Assembly: GCF_029784155.1 (NCBI RefSeq)
Contig: NC_073692.1
Coordinates: forward strand, 371,423,160-371,487,159
Length of the DNA: 64,000 nucleotides
DNA from: Uranotaenia lowii
Lineage: Eukaryota; Arthropoda; Insecta; Diptera; Culicidae
Direction: 5' to 3'
In this document: one piece after another, positions 30,338-43,150 of the stretch
How positions within the stretch are numbered: the stretch's first letter is position 1
Layout: every line of letters begins with the position of its first letter
Position numbers and translations under genes: made by a program
The notes under the pieces: model-generated
Database searches by the model: none
What the model was told of the DNA's origin: nothing
Seen by the model: the letters and a program-made list of their open reading frames with translations, nothing else

Positions 30338-30884
30338 GTAGCGGCTAAGCCAGCGTCCCGCCCGTGTTTCCGGAATGATACCTTCTGGCGGAGGAACTTT
30401 TGTTATATACATCGTAGAATTGAATAAAATGAACATATAAAATTTAAAAATGAGTGTTTTTACAAATAAAGGAAACTTTCTTTTGTGTGTGTGCGTGCTA
30501 CATTCCCTTACGGTTCAGGGTACGCATTACGTTGGTAGAACGTAATATCAGATCGTATTATTACTATTACTGTAAATGTTCAGATACAAGAGAACTTTAA
30601 AAAAAACTGTAACGAAAACAGTTCGATGCAAAAAATACGTTATTCTTTAGTGGTTTTGGTACGTAATCGCAACTGTTCGCAGAACAGTGTCTCCATATAG
30701 AAGTTTTAACAGTTTTAAACAGTAACATAACTTAACGCCATATTCAACAGACCGTCGTTTTGGAATTCAAGATAAGTGCAATGTTTTTTATGGTTTCAGA
30801 TATCATTATCTAAACGTTTTTTTACGCTGTTTCTAATAGTTTTATAACTTTAACAGGTACTGTTTTGTTACAATATTTTCGTAT

Positions 30885-31500
30885 TCGGGCACCCACCGAA
30901 TCATCGTTCCAGCAGGCAATTATGCAAATCCTGCAGCAGCAGCAACGTCTCATCGGTCAAATGGCAGAGCAGATGTCCACCACCCAAAAATGCCTCAGGG
31001 AATTGTCCCGCGACGCTTAGCTATGATCCGGATCAGGGTTGCACGTTCGATTCATGGATATACTACTAGATAGATACTCGGATCTCTTCGACAAGGACGC
31101 TAAAAAGCTAGATGACTCCGCGAAAGTGCGACTGCTTATGAGGAAGCTCAATCCGATGGCACACGAACGGTTTACGAGCTTCATCCTCCCCAAGCTATCC
31201 AATGCATTCACCTTCGGCGAAACCATCGTGAAACTGAAGTCATTTTTCGGGTGCCCGGTATCCGTGTTCCATCGGCGATATCAATGCCTACAAACGGTCA
31301 AAAGTGATTCAGAAGACATCTTAGCATACTCTTGCAAGGTGAACAAGATGTGTGTCGACTTTAAGCTCTCTGCACTTACGGAAGAGCCGTTCAAATGCCT
31401 GATCTTCGTCGCGGGCCTTAAGTCGCCCAAAGATGCCGATATTCGAATGCGTCTTATTACGAAACTCAACGAGCATTGTCGAATCCGCCAGTTTCTTTTC
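30885..31500 (+). pseudogene. Ty3/gypsy gag pseudogene
   Basis: Gag-like protein similar to the N-terminal region of K02A2.6-type gypsy polyproteins. Reading RIRAPTESSFQQAIMQILQ, then YDPDQGCTFDSW in one frame, it shifts to LLDRYSDLFDKDAKKLDD with DDSAKVRLLMRKLNP and KLSNAFTFGETIVKLKSFFG. A stop at 31018 and a frameshift near 31065 break it. It fades after about 31490. No knuckles, protease or RT follow. Family assignment comes from the YDPD...W / KVRLLxRKL pattern. Confidence 0.7.
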
Positions 31501-31659
31501 GATTCTATATACTTTTCACATAAACAATTCACGTACCTAGTTTTCAGTCAAGAAACCTGCAGAAAGAAGAAAAATGAAACGAGTGAAACACTTATAGGGG
31601 CAACATGGCGTCCTCATTGCAAAAATTTCAACCAGATGCAATTTATTAATAATCCTTAA

Positions 31660-33342
31660 AATGATATCTGCGGCTCGGGAATGTCAATCAAAGAGATCTT
31701 TGGTAACATTAATAAATTATGGTTGGTCACAAATTGCAGAGTTTTCAGCATAATCCTTGTTAAAATTGATTCTAAATCTGCAGTATGACAACAGATGCGT
31801 TTGGCAACCAAAATTTTACCCTATTTCGAGTCTCTTATGGGGTGAAGTGTTTAATTTCGGGAACCACACTGACGTTCTGGTACCAAAAATTTGGTACGGT
31901 GCGTTTGTATGCGATTTGACAGCTGGTTCAGTCCTCTGGATCAACTCATCTAAATAGTAGGAGCATGTTTCCATTTTCCCATTTTTTTTAAGACAAATTA
32001 AAACTATATATTTTAAATGTTAATCGTCGTGTCAAATCAGTGTAAACTCTGTTGGAGTTCTACACGCTAACCGCTTTTCAGTCAACCTTTGTACGGATAA
32101 CTGAGATCACAGAGAACAGATATACAAGCTCGAACAAAAAATCGTCAAAAAAGTGTGTAAAATTTCAAATGCTATTACCAAAAAATACGTTAGAAATTGA
32201 CTACAAACAGTGCCATCTATTGCGCCGTTCAAAAGTTACAAATCAAATTTTCGTGTACCCAGTTTTTGAAAAGACGTAATCGTATATGAACTCACAAAAA
32301 ATGAGTCCAATGTCTCAGTAAAATGGACGACATTAATTTATTGCTAAATAAATGAAATCAGAGTTACTTTCAACTGGGAGGAATTTCACTTTCTTTATTT
32401 TTGCACTACTATGACAGTTAAGATAACTAACAGCTTTGGTATAAGATTTCTCACTTCTTGAACAGTATTTATGTTAGAAAATGCATATCCTATGTCCAGT
32501 CAAATACAAGAACATACAGCAGTACTGATTCTAGGCATCTCAAAGCGGGTTACTTTCACAGTTATATGTGAAGCATCCAGCTGTTTGAACTTTTATGATT
32601 ATTTTTTTATGCAACATGATGAACGTATTACGAAACTTCAATAGCGATTTTCTAGAAGCATGCAAGCAGCTTATACGACCTATAGAAAACTGACTGAAAC
32701 TTAGTCAGCTTTGTTTTGACAGTTCTCTTTGGTGTGTTTGGAGACATCTGGTGGCCCAACCAAAAATCAAAAATTGGTTCAAAAAGGATGTTGGGATTTT
32801 GCTGCTCTGTGCTGAGACTGCAAAACATTGCACAAAATTCAATTTTCAATGAAAGAGATAATATTTCAGTTTCACAGTTCAATGTCCATGTTTGAGGTTT
32901 GCGGGAGAAATTTTTCTTCTTCGGGATGAGTTGGGAAAATCCATGTTAAGTCTAAACGAGCAGCATTGGCATGGTACGTTGTAGAACACTGTGTTCGTTA
33001 TATGACGGTATATGAAGTTCCCCCCTATTCAGGTGTCAGGGTTCGGGGTTTCATGTCCCTGAGCTGCGGATGCGACCGGAGGGAGGGCGAACAACATACG
33101 ATTGTTAGTACCTCTGCTGGGCACTCGTAGAAATTTCAGCCTCGATTACAGGAGTAATGAAACGCCAAGACATTCGGGAGGATTTCCTTAAAAAATAACC
33201 ACCCCTAGTCTTGGAAAGCCATTACCCATGTAGGTCTAACTTGTATTACGTTTTGCAACCGCACGTAAACACCCGCCATTAGCATCGTTAACCGTAGTAG
33301 GTTTTTTCTCAACATTAACCTCAAACTAGTTTGGATCGAACT
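31660..33342. other. Intergenic DNA, no gene seen
   Basis: AT-rich up to about 33000, then mixed sequence that includes the 3' flank of the minus-strand host gene. Short frames (31757-31957, 32052-32279, 32652-32882) show no domain, and no terminal repeats were found. Confidence 0.55.
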
Positions 33343-33348
33343 TTTATT
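33343..33348 (-). terminator. Polyadenylation signal of the VWA-domain gene
   Basis: AATAAA on the minus strand, about 110 nt past the stop codon at 33458. It is the nearest canonical signal. Confidence 0.6.
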
Positions 33349-33457
33349 AGATTTCCCAACTAACATAAATTGTCAATTTTACAATCCCTACGTACTAAGG
33401 TTTCACGATCATATCTTAACTAACGGCGAAGGTACTTACTAAACCTAACTACTAATC

Positions 33458-36401
33458 CTATTGTCTGGTGAACAACAACCCCAGAAGGGTTACGAAGACT
33501 ACGAAGGTCAAGGAACTGAACAGCTTTCCGGCGCTGCTGAAACAGCCACCATTCTCTAGAATTACCGCAAACCGAGCGTTGTCCGGGAAGCGACACTCCC
33601 GCTCGTTGCAGCGGAAGTTGGTGACCGGCGTTTGCTGCGTGTGTTCTACCGAGAAAAATACCGGCGGACAGGCATGGATCGTCGGATGACCATCGCAGGC
33701 GTTTGACAGGTCGATGTCAACCGTTTCGGTGTTGATCTGCTGACATCTAATCTGATCCGACTGCTGGGTGGCATTGGACCTTGAATAGAGAGATAAGGGG
33801 GTTTGAGGTTATTGTCGCTTTAAAGAAGGTTCTGTGAGCAGCTACCTAGGAAGTTGAACCCATCGGGATTGGCAAACGGTAAGCTGGGCGTATCCATGTC
33901 CCTGGATGCGGAGTCGTCGAGCTTCGGCCGCTTGGAAGAAGTAGTTCGGCTGCAGTCGATAAAACACAACTCCCCGCGGTTCGACGTACTGGTTGATGGA
34001 GTTGGATCCCCAGTTGCCCTGTATCCAGTCATGTCCACAGCGCGGATTGACGATACGTCTGGGTTCCTGCTGAATCCGAACAATCACGGGCCGCGTTTGG
34101 ACGTGAACCGAATCGATCACGGCACCACTGGTGATCTCGCGCATCTGGAACAGATCTCGATTCTGATCTCGCACGAATCGGGCAAAGCGAGTATGGGTGC
34201 CCCCGGCTAAGAAGATTAACCTGAGATCTGGAATTTCCTCGCGTATTATCTGCAACTGCTCGAAGGCGTAGTCACCATCGTTGACGGCTGCCGTATTCGG
34301 CATAATGAGGGCAATTTTCGAGCGTCCACTCATGCTGGAGTTGGTCCTTTCTTCACTCATGATCGGAATAACCTGTTGCCGAAGACTGCGCAGCAATGGG
34401 GGCATCGCTAGACCGGGTTGCTCTGAAAAACACAATGTAAATCTTGGATAGCTTTGCTCGATTGGGGTTTGAAGAGCTTACGTGTAGCGTGAACAGCGGC
34501 CGTATACTGAGTGTGGAAGTCGGCCAAGGACTGAGTCCTGTTGATAATGACATCTCCGGTCAGGGCGTTCAAAACCGTATAAGTAGTGCCGAAGGGTCCC
34601 ACATCCAGCTCATCCAGTAGATTTCTGCAAATCAATGAGGTATGTTTTTTTAAGACTTTGTCTATCTTAAAGATGCTATAAACGTCTTACCCTACGACGG
34701 CGCTTATGTCCCGGAAGGACCAGCTGGCGTCTACGTAGATGAACAGATCGGCAGCCGTTCTCCAGATGGTTGGATCGTTCGGCACAATGGCCGTTGCTTC
34801 GCAGGTTAGATCGTTCAAGGTTTGAGCTAATAGGGAATATTCGAGATAAACTATGAGAGTCCCAGACATAAACGTTTTTTATACTCACGGACATAATCGG
34901 CCAAAGCGTTGGAAGCGCCGGTCGAGAACGTCGCCATCGCTTCTTGGGTAACCGTGAAGGCCATCTGCATCTCCCGTTCCAGGATGTTACTGAAGGCTGC
35001 GGCTTGATTCCTCATTTCAGCGATTGGAGCAGTGGTGGTGAACAGATCCCGCCTGTTACAGGACCGCATGGTCTGATCGAAAACTCCCCGCTGTGAGTAG
35101 TACATGTCCAGTACCTGGCTCAGTCGAAGCGCGTTCACCCGCGATCGCCAATCGGCAATGTTCATCGCGAGGGTTAGTCCATCGATACCGGCACGGATTT
35201 CCGCGTCTGTCATTTCCAAGTTATCCCGCTGGGTCAGGAAAAACCAACGAGGGGATACGGTATCGTTCCAGGCTCCACCAGCTCCAACCTGGATATTGTT
35301 GGGTGTTGAAGGTGCCTGTAGTAGCGTAACTTCAGCCAAATCTCCGGAAAGTGTTGCAGCCCATCTGTTGTCCACTCGCAGCGGCTGAACCTGTTGACGA
35401 GCCCGCATTTGTTCACTTCTGGGTGGAAGCAAGTTTCGCAATTCAACGCTCTGGGGTGCCAGGCCAGCTGCAATACCTGCTAGGACCGTTCCGGCCGAGA
35501 CCGCACCCCACCTGGTGTAGACAACACCATTTTCTACCGGACAAGCACTTCTAGCGTTCGTCGCAATATCTACCAGCGGATTGTCCATGTCTAGTATTTC
35601 TTCGTGAGCTTCCGTATCGAGTTTAGCTTCCGGATCCTCAAGTTCCTCCTCCTGATCGGCCGCTGCAGGTTCATCTTCCGGATCCACTTCCATCCGAGCT
35701 GATTTACGCATCGATTCGATCTGCTTCCGGATTGTTTTCATCTGAGGTTCGGCCAACATCTGAACGTCTGCGATGAAATTGGACTGTATCGGATGTTTCG
35801 TGTCCCGCGGAACCCTCAACGCTCGATACTGGGACAGCATATTACAACGAATGTTCTCGTCACCACGGACGGCCAAATCGATCGAGCTGGACAGCATGAA
35901 GTGAAGCGCGCACTGTTAATACCAAAAATAATTGAAAATGGTCAAATTTTTAAACAGGCTTATCAAACCCCCGTAACTTACCCTTTCCTGGGCATTAAGC
36001 GTATTGTTGGGGAAGGTCTGGGCATTTCCGGGCAGAAGTCTAGAAAACAGGATCCTGTGCCGGGTGAAGTGATGCCCGCTAGGACTAAACGGAAGCACTC
36101 CGGCCACGTTCTGGACACCGGTGGCCCTAACGATGCCATCCTGTCGGAACCGATGCAGCAGGGCAATCGAAAGCTGTCGCATGTCCTCATTGAGCCCCGG
36201 TGAGTCTTCCACTTTGCGTATCAGTTCGATCAACATGTTCATGGTCATAGGCAGTCGGTTGTCCCGTTCGAACATTTCCGGATTGGTGTAGCATTCCAGC
36301 AGACCGGGAGCTACCCGGGTCATGATGTTTTCTTGACCACCTGTGGTCGGAATCAGTAGCGCGAGGGCCCCGACGAAGGCCACCACCAGCGTTTGGCTCA
36401 T
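33458..36401 (-). CDS. Secreted VWA-domain protein with GPI-anchor-like tail (6 exons, 873 aa)
   Basis: Host gene of unknown function. Exons: 36401-35982, 35912-34889, 34826-34691, 34624-34482, 34422-33846 and 33779-33458. All five introns (59-69 bp) are GT-AG. The coding total is 2622 nt, exactly 874 codons. It starts with a signal peptide (MSQTLVVAFVGALALLIPT), chosen over two upstream in-frame ATGs because it begins the hydrophobic core. An acidic linker lies at about 215-250. A von Willebrand A-like fold spans about 500-700 with an intact metal site DASWS at 514-518 and an IIREEIPDLRLIFLAGG strand. A Cys-rich region follows, then a final hydrophobic segment (LFSSLTFVVFVTLLGLLF) three residues from the end, typical of a GPI signal or single membrane span. 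Such domains usually mediate extracellular adhesion or ligand binding. I know no gene name for it. Confidence 0.88.
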
Positions 36402-36455
36402 GGTGAGGTGTTTTGCTCTCATTCTGAATAATAAAATAGGTTGCTGATGATTCAC

Positions 36456-36834
36456 CGGATAATTAGAGTCATAGATGAGTAAGTATCGTCATCGTCATTA
36501 AGATAACATGAGGCTACCGTTTGGTTTCAAAAAGGTTACTGCGATATTCCAACGTGTGATTAACAAATCCTGAGGTAATGATTTATAAAGATTTTTAATA
36601 GTAATAATAGTAGGCTAATATTTGAACCGTCCTGATTTCATTAAAAATGGAAAGTGTTTTGTCTGAAAACAAGCGTTTATGAAATTTGAGAAATTTTAAA
36701 ACAAAAATGCGAGTATAAACAGAGAATGTTTTATCACAAGTTGACAAACATGCCCTTTCGCCTCGAAAAGAGTCCTGCATACTTCCAAAGAAAGATTAAA
36801 AAATTGAAGTGAAAATAAAGGATAGTAAGTTCTA
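36456..36834. other. Upstream region of the VWA gene
   Basis: AT-rich sequence between the first exon and the satellite. It presumably holds the promoter, but I cannot identify a TATA box or initiator with confidence. Confidence 0.45.
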
Positions 36835-36839
36835 TTAAA

Positions 36840-38130
36840 AAAAATGACAAAAATTCAAATAAACGATAATGAAAAAAAATGAAAATAAAATTAACAAACA
36901 TGAAAAAACTGACAAAAATGATAATAATGACAAATATGACAAAAATGACAAAAATGACAAAAATGACAAAAATAACAAAAATAACAAAAATGACAAAAAT
37001 GACAAAAATGACGAAAATGACAAAAATGACAAAAATGACAAAAATGACAAAAATGACAAAAATGACAAAAATGACAAAAATGACAAAAATGACGAAAATG
37101 ACGAAAATGACAAAAATGACAGAAATACAAAATGAAAAATTTCAAGAATGACAAAAAAGACAAACTTGACAAATTTGACAAAAATGACAAAAAAGACAAA
37201 AATGACAAAAATGGCAAAAATGACAAAAATGACAAAAATGACAAAAATGACAAAAATGACAAAAATGACAAAAATGACAAAAATGACAAAAATGACAAAA
37301 ATGACAAAAATGACAAAAATGACAAAAATGACAAAAATGACAAAAATGACAAAAATGACAAAAATGACAAAAATGACAAAAATGACAAAAATGACAAAAA
37401 TGACAAAAATCACAAAAATGACAAAAATGACAAAAATGACAAAAATGACAAAAATGACAAAAATGACAAAAATGACAAAAATGACAAAAATAACAAAAAT
37501 GACAAAATTTGTCATGACAAAAATTGCAAAAATGACAAAATTGACAGAAATGACAAAAATAACAAAAAATGACAAAAAATGACAAAAAATGACAAAAAAT
37601 GACAAAAAATGACAAAAATGAAAGAAATGAAAAAAAATGACAAAAATGACCAAAATGACCAAAATGACAAGAATGACAAAAATGACAAAAATGACAAAAA
37701 TGACAAAAATGACAAAAATGACAAAAATGACAAAAATGACAAAAATGACAAAAATGACAAAAATGACAAAAATGACAAAAATGACAAAAATGACAAAAAT
37801 GACAAAAATGACAAAAATGACAAAAATGACAAAAATGACAAAAATGACAAAAATGACAAAAATGACAAAAATGACAAAAATGACAATAATGACAATAATG
37901 ACAAAAATGACAAAAATGACAAAAATGACAAAAATGACAAAAATGACAAAAATGACAAAAATGACAAAAATGACCAAAATTACAAAAATGACAGAATTGA
38001 CAAAAATGACAAAAATGACAAAAATTCCAAAGTGACAAAAATGACAAAAGTGTCGAAAATATTGACAATTGATAGAAATGTAGAAAACATGACCAAAAAA
38101 GAAAAAACAACAAAAAAGCGCAAACATGTT
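36840..38130. repeat. 9-bp satellite array (AATGACAAA)n, second block
   Basis: Same unit and orientation as 1-2510, but more degenerate at both edges and in the middle (37480-37680), with variants such as AATGACGAA, AATAACAAA and 10-bp units near 37566. The long open frames on both strands are by-products of the 9-bp period. Confidence 0.97.
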
Positions 38131-38144
38131 AAAAATTTATTTTT

Positions 38145-38844
38145 TTCAGTTCTCACTCTTCCAAAATTTCAGGTTGAGGACCTTATAATCAATAATCACA
38201 TCCTAGATGTAATTACATTTTCTATCCAAAAAATTACACAGATAGATTACTCCACTTAAAGTGACTCAATAATGGTTTATTTACTCCCCAAACTGTACAT
38301 AGGTGTAAACAGTCAATCGCCTACACAAGAATTCCACTCCAAAGGGAGTTATCATCGTCGATCACTCCGACGATACTCGATAGGCTTTCACCTTCCGCGA
38401 ATCCACCGTTGCTAAATTTGTATTTGACTAAGCGTTGTGTTATCTTATCGTGTGGAATATCTGAACATCGATGCGCGAACGCAACTCTCAATCCACAAAC
38501 TGATAAGAAAAGACCATCGTTTTATTTCCCCCTCTCGATTTCAAACCTTAGATTGTGTGGGTAAAGGTAGGGCACAATTTTGAATTCTCGCGATTGCGCC
38601 TGGACCATTAAGTACCTGTGCTACGGTTAGCTGAGGTTACTCATAACTGGGTCCAACATTTTTTCTGTCTGTTATCTCTAATCTAACTGAATCACACCGT
38701 TGCCCGCTTCCGTCGTCTTTTTCTGAACCTTGAGGAAAACGGCTTCTTATATTAATGTGTCGAAATTCCAAGCGTATCACGTTGACCTTAGCACTATTTT
38801 TTTCCCTTTACATATAAGAAAGATTTGAAAATTGATTTAATGTC
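38145..38844. other. Unassigned sequence, possible LTR or leader
   Basis: Moderate-GC 700 bp with no domain. It lies where the leader of an LTR element would be relative to the LTR copy at 38845, but it does not match the leader at 16864-17222. Confidence 0.4.
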
Positions 38845-39712
38845 AACATTTTGGGTTCATTCTAATGAAAATGAGTGTGTTTCCGGTTTTCAGTCAATGG
38901 TTGAACACTCCCTAACTTTTAGCAGTTAAAAAATAATTTAACTTTTGGTCAAATCAAAAGCGATTCAAGTAGGCGAGTTTACTATTTGAAAAAAACACTT
39001 CGACCCAATAATATTTTATTGATTGTTTTCGTTTTTCCAAATCGGTAACTAGAAGGCTGCGCGATTTTTCCGCATCCGCCATATTGTATTCCACCTAACC
39101 TTAATTTTTTAACTTCTATGATTCAGCTTTCATAATCCTTGCAGTACACTTGTGTTATTTTTCACTGTTTCATTGGGTTTTCCAGACTTTTCAAAGCTGC
39201 TCCCTTATTTCTTAACTTTCCTTCACCAGTTTCCACTATTACAGCACACTATTCCTGGGCTGGACCCCTGGAAAAAACCAACTCACGTACCGGCTTCGAA
39301 TCGCAACCCGTTTTGGCACCTGTCGCCGCCGACCGAACTTAACAACTGAACCGAAATGAGCTCACGGCAAGGCTTGCTCGCTGCCCCAAAAGTCGAGAAA
39401 TCAAGTGTCCCACCCAGGTATTTTATTTTTTATTTTTTGCTCTTATCTAACCGCGATGTGCAACTACTGATAAGATAAACTTACGGTGTTGTGTGTGCGC
39501 ATGAGCGCCTGGAACTAGGCAATCCACAATGGGAGTTGCAACGGTGTATGATGTGATTCATGATTTTTATCTTGGAAGTCGAATGAAATATCTATGAATA
39601 GGTATTCCTATAACTTCTATTCGTCGAATCACTTAAGCTCTTCCTGGGGAATGCTTTTTTAAGTTGCAATAAACATAATCACAAAATCGTTTCCAGTTAA
39701 TTAAGATATATC
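38845..39712 (-). repeat. Second copy of the gag-element LTR (solo or fragment)
   Basis: Matches 17223-17950 plus 19046-19083 along its length, with small indels and extra segments at about 39393-39440 and 39505-39545. It retains the uninterrupted ACATAATCAC target at about 39670. No gag follows, so it is a solo LTR or truncated element. Confidence 0.8.
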
Positions 39713-39859
39713 ACGGTGTCTTTTTAAGGAACACAAAAGTAAACTTCGACATCTCTGAAAATTTGCCGCACTATAGATGAGACTGCAAAAGGAAGTTTTA
39801 TCACTAGAAATTATTTTAATAATAAACTTCACATTATTAAGCTTAAATGTATTAAATAT

Positions 39860-39970
39860 TGTTGAAGAAATCGAAGTAACAGTTGTTCGTAATATTTGAT
39901 GAATCATAGCAATCTTGTTTCATGCTGTTACCTTTATAAACCACGTGACAATCAACAACTCTTTATAAAG
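39860..39970 (+). repeat. 5' LTR (partial) of the copia element, with primer site
   Basis: Starts TGTTGAAG and matches the 3' LTR at 42974 over about 110 bp, but ends earlier because of a deletion. The following GGTTGTGGGCCCAG (39972-39985) is one mismatch from the initiator-Met half-tRNA primer site used by copia. Confidence 0.85.
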
Positions 39971-40022
39971 AGGTTGTGGGCCCAGTTTTCGCAAATTTTG
40001 GAAAATTCTCAAGCAGTTGAAG

Positions 40023-42967
40023 ATGGCCAGCGCTAAGAAAGCCGGTATTGTCCAATTCGCTGGTGAAGGCTACGACGTCTAGAGATTCCGAGTCGAGACG
40101 CAGATGTCGACAAATGGCGTGAAGAGAGCTCTAACGGAGGACGCACCAGAAGCCGCGGCGGAGTTAGCTCTATTCCGGGAAATTGACGAAAAGGCGAAGG
40201 CTTTGTTGGTGGCGTACATCGCGGACAGTCATCTAGAGTATGTTCGGGACAAGAACACGGCTAAGGCGATGTGGGAGTCCTTGGCGAACACGTTCTCCAA
40301 GAAGGGATTTTCGGCGCAGAATTATATTCGTCGATCGTTGTCTCCGCTCAAGATGGAGGAGGGAATGGCGGATTGACGAGTTGATCCGTAAGCTGAAGGA
40401 TGCTGCAGCGACATGTTCGGAGTCGGATACGATGAGCCAGCTGTTTATTTCGTTGCCACCGTCCTGTGCTGACAACCGCAATGGAAAATTTGCCCGAGGA
40501 CCAGCTGAAAATTGATCTGGTGAAAGCTCGATTGTTGGCTGAAGAGTAGAATGGGACTGGTCGGGAAATCCACGGCGTTTCAGAAGAGTTGGCGTTAGCT
40601 ACCAAATCGTCACGGAACAAGAAATTTGTGAAGGTTAACGGATTCAGAGGAAAGTGCTACTCGTGTGGAGACGTCGGCCACAAGAAACAGGACTGTTCGA
40701 GTTCAAGAAATCGTCGAGCACGTGCCCAGGCAGCAAGCGTTCCTGTTGACAAGAAAGTGGCACTGATGGTTTTCAACGACGTCGATTCGGGTGCAGAGCA
40801 TGAATGGATCCTGGATTCAGGAGCCAGGTGGCACATGGCGAGCAGTGAAAAAAGTTTCTGGCAGCTGAAAAAGTTGTTTGAACCCGTTACCATAGAAACT
40901 GCGAAGGATGGCGAAAAATTGACTGCTACGATGGAAGGTGTCGTCAAGGCAACACGGTGAAAAACAACTGTTGGTTCCGAAGCTGAAATATAATTTGCTT
41001 TCGGTATCGAAATTGCTCCAAGCTGGTGTCGAGGTGAACTTTCAAGATGGTCGAGCAGTGCTGGAGAAGGATGGTTCGGAATTGGCTGTAGCGAACTTGA
41101 AAAACAATCTGTTCTACCTCAAGATGCATCCCAAGAGAAACTTTGCTGCCATGGTGGTGTCTACGAATAGCGAAGCGTTGGAGTTGTGGCACAAGCGTTT
41201 CAATCACTTGAGTTTTCCGAACTTGAGACGGTTGAAAATGAACGAGATGGTGCATGGAATCGGCGATGTTGAGAAAGAAGGTGGCTTCTGCGAAACGTGT
41301 GCTGAAAGTAAAATGATTCGGCAACCTTTCAACAAGCAGCGTCCCAGAACGTGGCGGCCATTGGAACGTGTTCACACAGACGTGTGTGGTCCGATAACTC
41401 CGAAAACCGTTGATGGATGTCAGTACTTCGTTTCATTTCTGGACGATTTTACCCATTTTTCTGTTGTGTACCTCATGTAGCAGAAAAGTCAAGTGCTTTA
41501 AGGCGTACGAAGCTATGGCGACCGTAAAGTTTGGGCAGAAAATCGAAAACCTGCGATGTGATTTGGGACGAGAGTATTTTTCCATCGAGCAACTAGCGTA
41601 TTACAGCAAACGAGGAATCGAGTCGACACACACCGCTGCAGAATGGAGTAGCGAAAAGGTTCAACCGGACGATTGTGGAGAAAATACGAGCAATGTTGGT
41701 TGAATCGGGTACTCCACAACAAACCGCAGCCCAACTGATGCTGTATCAGGGAACCGAACTCCGACGTAGTGTTGGCATGGCGAGAAAGCAGATGAAGGAA
41801 ACCTCAAAGTGTTTGATTGCCAAGGGTTTGCCTGGATTCCAAGCTAAATCCGAGTGGTCAACGGTGTGTGATGCTTGGTTATTCCCCGAACGGTTACAGG
41901 CTGTGGAATCAAGAAACCAGCAAGATGTTTGTAGCTCGAGATATAAAGTTTAACGAAACTTGCCTTCCATTTCGGGTCCCCGAGAACGAAGCCGACAGGA
42001 GAATTGTGATTCCGGAAGAGGTTCTACAATTGGTGAAACCAATTTCAACAATCTAAATACGAATCCGGGAAAGAGTCCGTAGAGATGGCGAATGGCGTTG
42101 CTGACAACATTGCGGCGCTCCCATCACAGCTAAATGGGAACGAATCTGTTAAGGAGAGTGTTCCGAGGTCGTCACAAGGCTGGGTGCTTTGGCAATTGCA
42201 GTTAACCGAGGTCTGAAGAATTCAGCAAATCAAAGCCATGCTGAAAGTGGAATTTGAAATGACGGACTTGAATGAGCTGCACTACTTCCTAGGCATCACA
42301 AGATTGAACGCGAAGCAGATGTTCTTTATTTGTCTCAAGAGGCTCTCATCCAGAGGATTCTTGCTCGATTTGGAATGAGTGAGTGCGTCGTCCTGTTAGC
42401 ACACCTGCTGAAGCGAAGTTGCAACTGAAGAGGTGTGCTGAACTCTGCGACCATCCCTTCCGAGAGTTGGTAGGCAGCCTGATGTTCCTGATGTTGGAAT
42501 CAAGACCGGATTTGTGCTACGTGATTGGCTATTTGGCACGATTCCAAGATGCTGCAGGAGAACAATATTGGAAGCAAGCTAAACGAGTATTACTGTACCT
42601 TAGGGCGACCAAGGATCTCTAGCTGGCCTATAGGAGGAACCCGCAAGAAGTTTTGGTACGAACCTACGTTGGTGCAGATTATGCCAGTGACGAATGTGAT
42701 CGGAAATGTGTGACTGGATTCTTGGTTGAAGCCTTTGGGTGTACGGTTGCCTGGTCGTCAAAAAAGCAGCGCTGCGTGGCCATGTCCCCAACCGAAGCTG
42801 CATATATAGCCATAAGTGAATCGGTAAGCGAGACCATTTGGATAGCTGGCCTGATGTCGGATTTGCAGGACACAGCAAATTTGTTTCCGATTCCCGTTTT
42901 CGAGGACAACCTACCTACATTGGCGAAGCTGAGGAAGATGATCAGATTAATTGACACCAACAACTGA
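40023..42967 (+). pseudogene. Ty1/copia gag-pol pseudogene
   Basis: In order: Gag (AKALLVAYIADSHLEYV...), CCHC knuckle CYSCGDVGHKKQDC at about 40659, protease WILDSGARWHMAS (about 40807), integrase zinc region ELWHKRFNHLSFPNLRRL and CETCAESK, integrase core HTDVCGPI...VSFLDDFTHFSVVYL, C-terminal RT (FEMTDLNELHYFLGI) and RNase H (ADYASDECDRKCVTGFLVE, AMSPTEAAYIAISE). The stop codons and frameshifts are too many for function (for example near 40080, 40373, 40548, 40958, 41478 and 42055). The RT catalytic YVDD part is missing. The protease motif has Arg where a Thr/Cys would be usual (DSGAR). Confidence 0.95.
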
Positions 42968-42973
42968 GAGGGG

Positions 42974-43150
42974 TGTTGAAGATATCAAAGTAACAGTTGT
43001 TTCTTATATTTGACGAATCATAGCAATCTTGTTTTATGCTGTTACCTTTCGTAAACCACGTGACAACCAACAACTCTTTAGTAGTAATCAATCAACCATT
43101 CTAGAACCAACACGCCTTTTATTAAGAGTTTCGAATAAAATACCCATAAA
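42974..43150 (+). repeat. 3' LTR of the copia element
   Basis: Preceded by the purine tract GAGAGGGG at 42966-42973 and starting TGTTGAAG. It contains AATAAA near 43135. The precise 3' end and target duplication could not be fixed. Confidence 0.8.

Larger units (their letters stand above)
28805..30884. mobile_element. Inserted DNA between two gag pieces (element F, ends unresolved)
   Basis: About 2 kb separating gypsy gag fragments. The right part (30520-30880) is rich in AACAGT/ACTGTT and AACGTA motifs on both strands, as in the other TIR families. The centre carries a spliced mini-ORF with AATAAA, and it also contains the 108-bp hairpin. I could not fix the terminal repeats or TSD. Confidence 0.4.
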
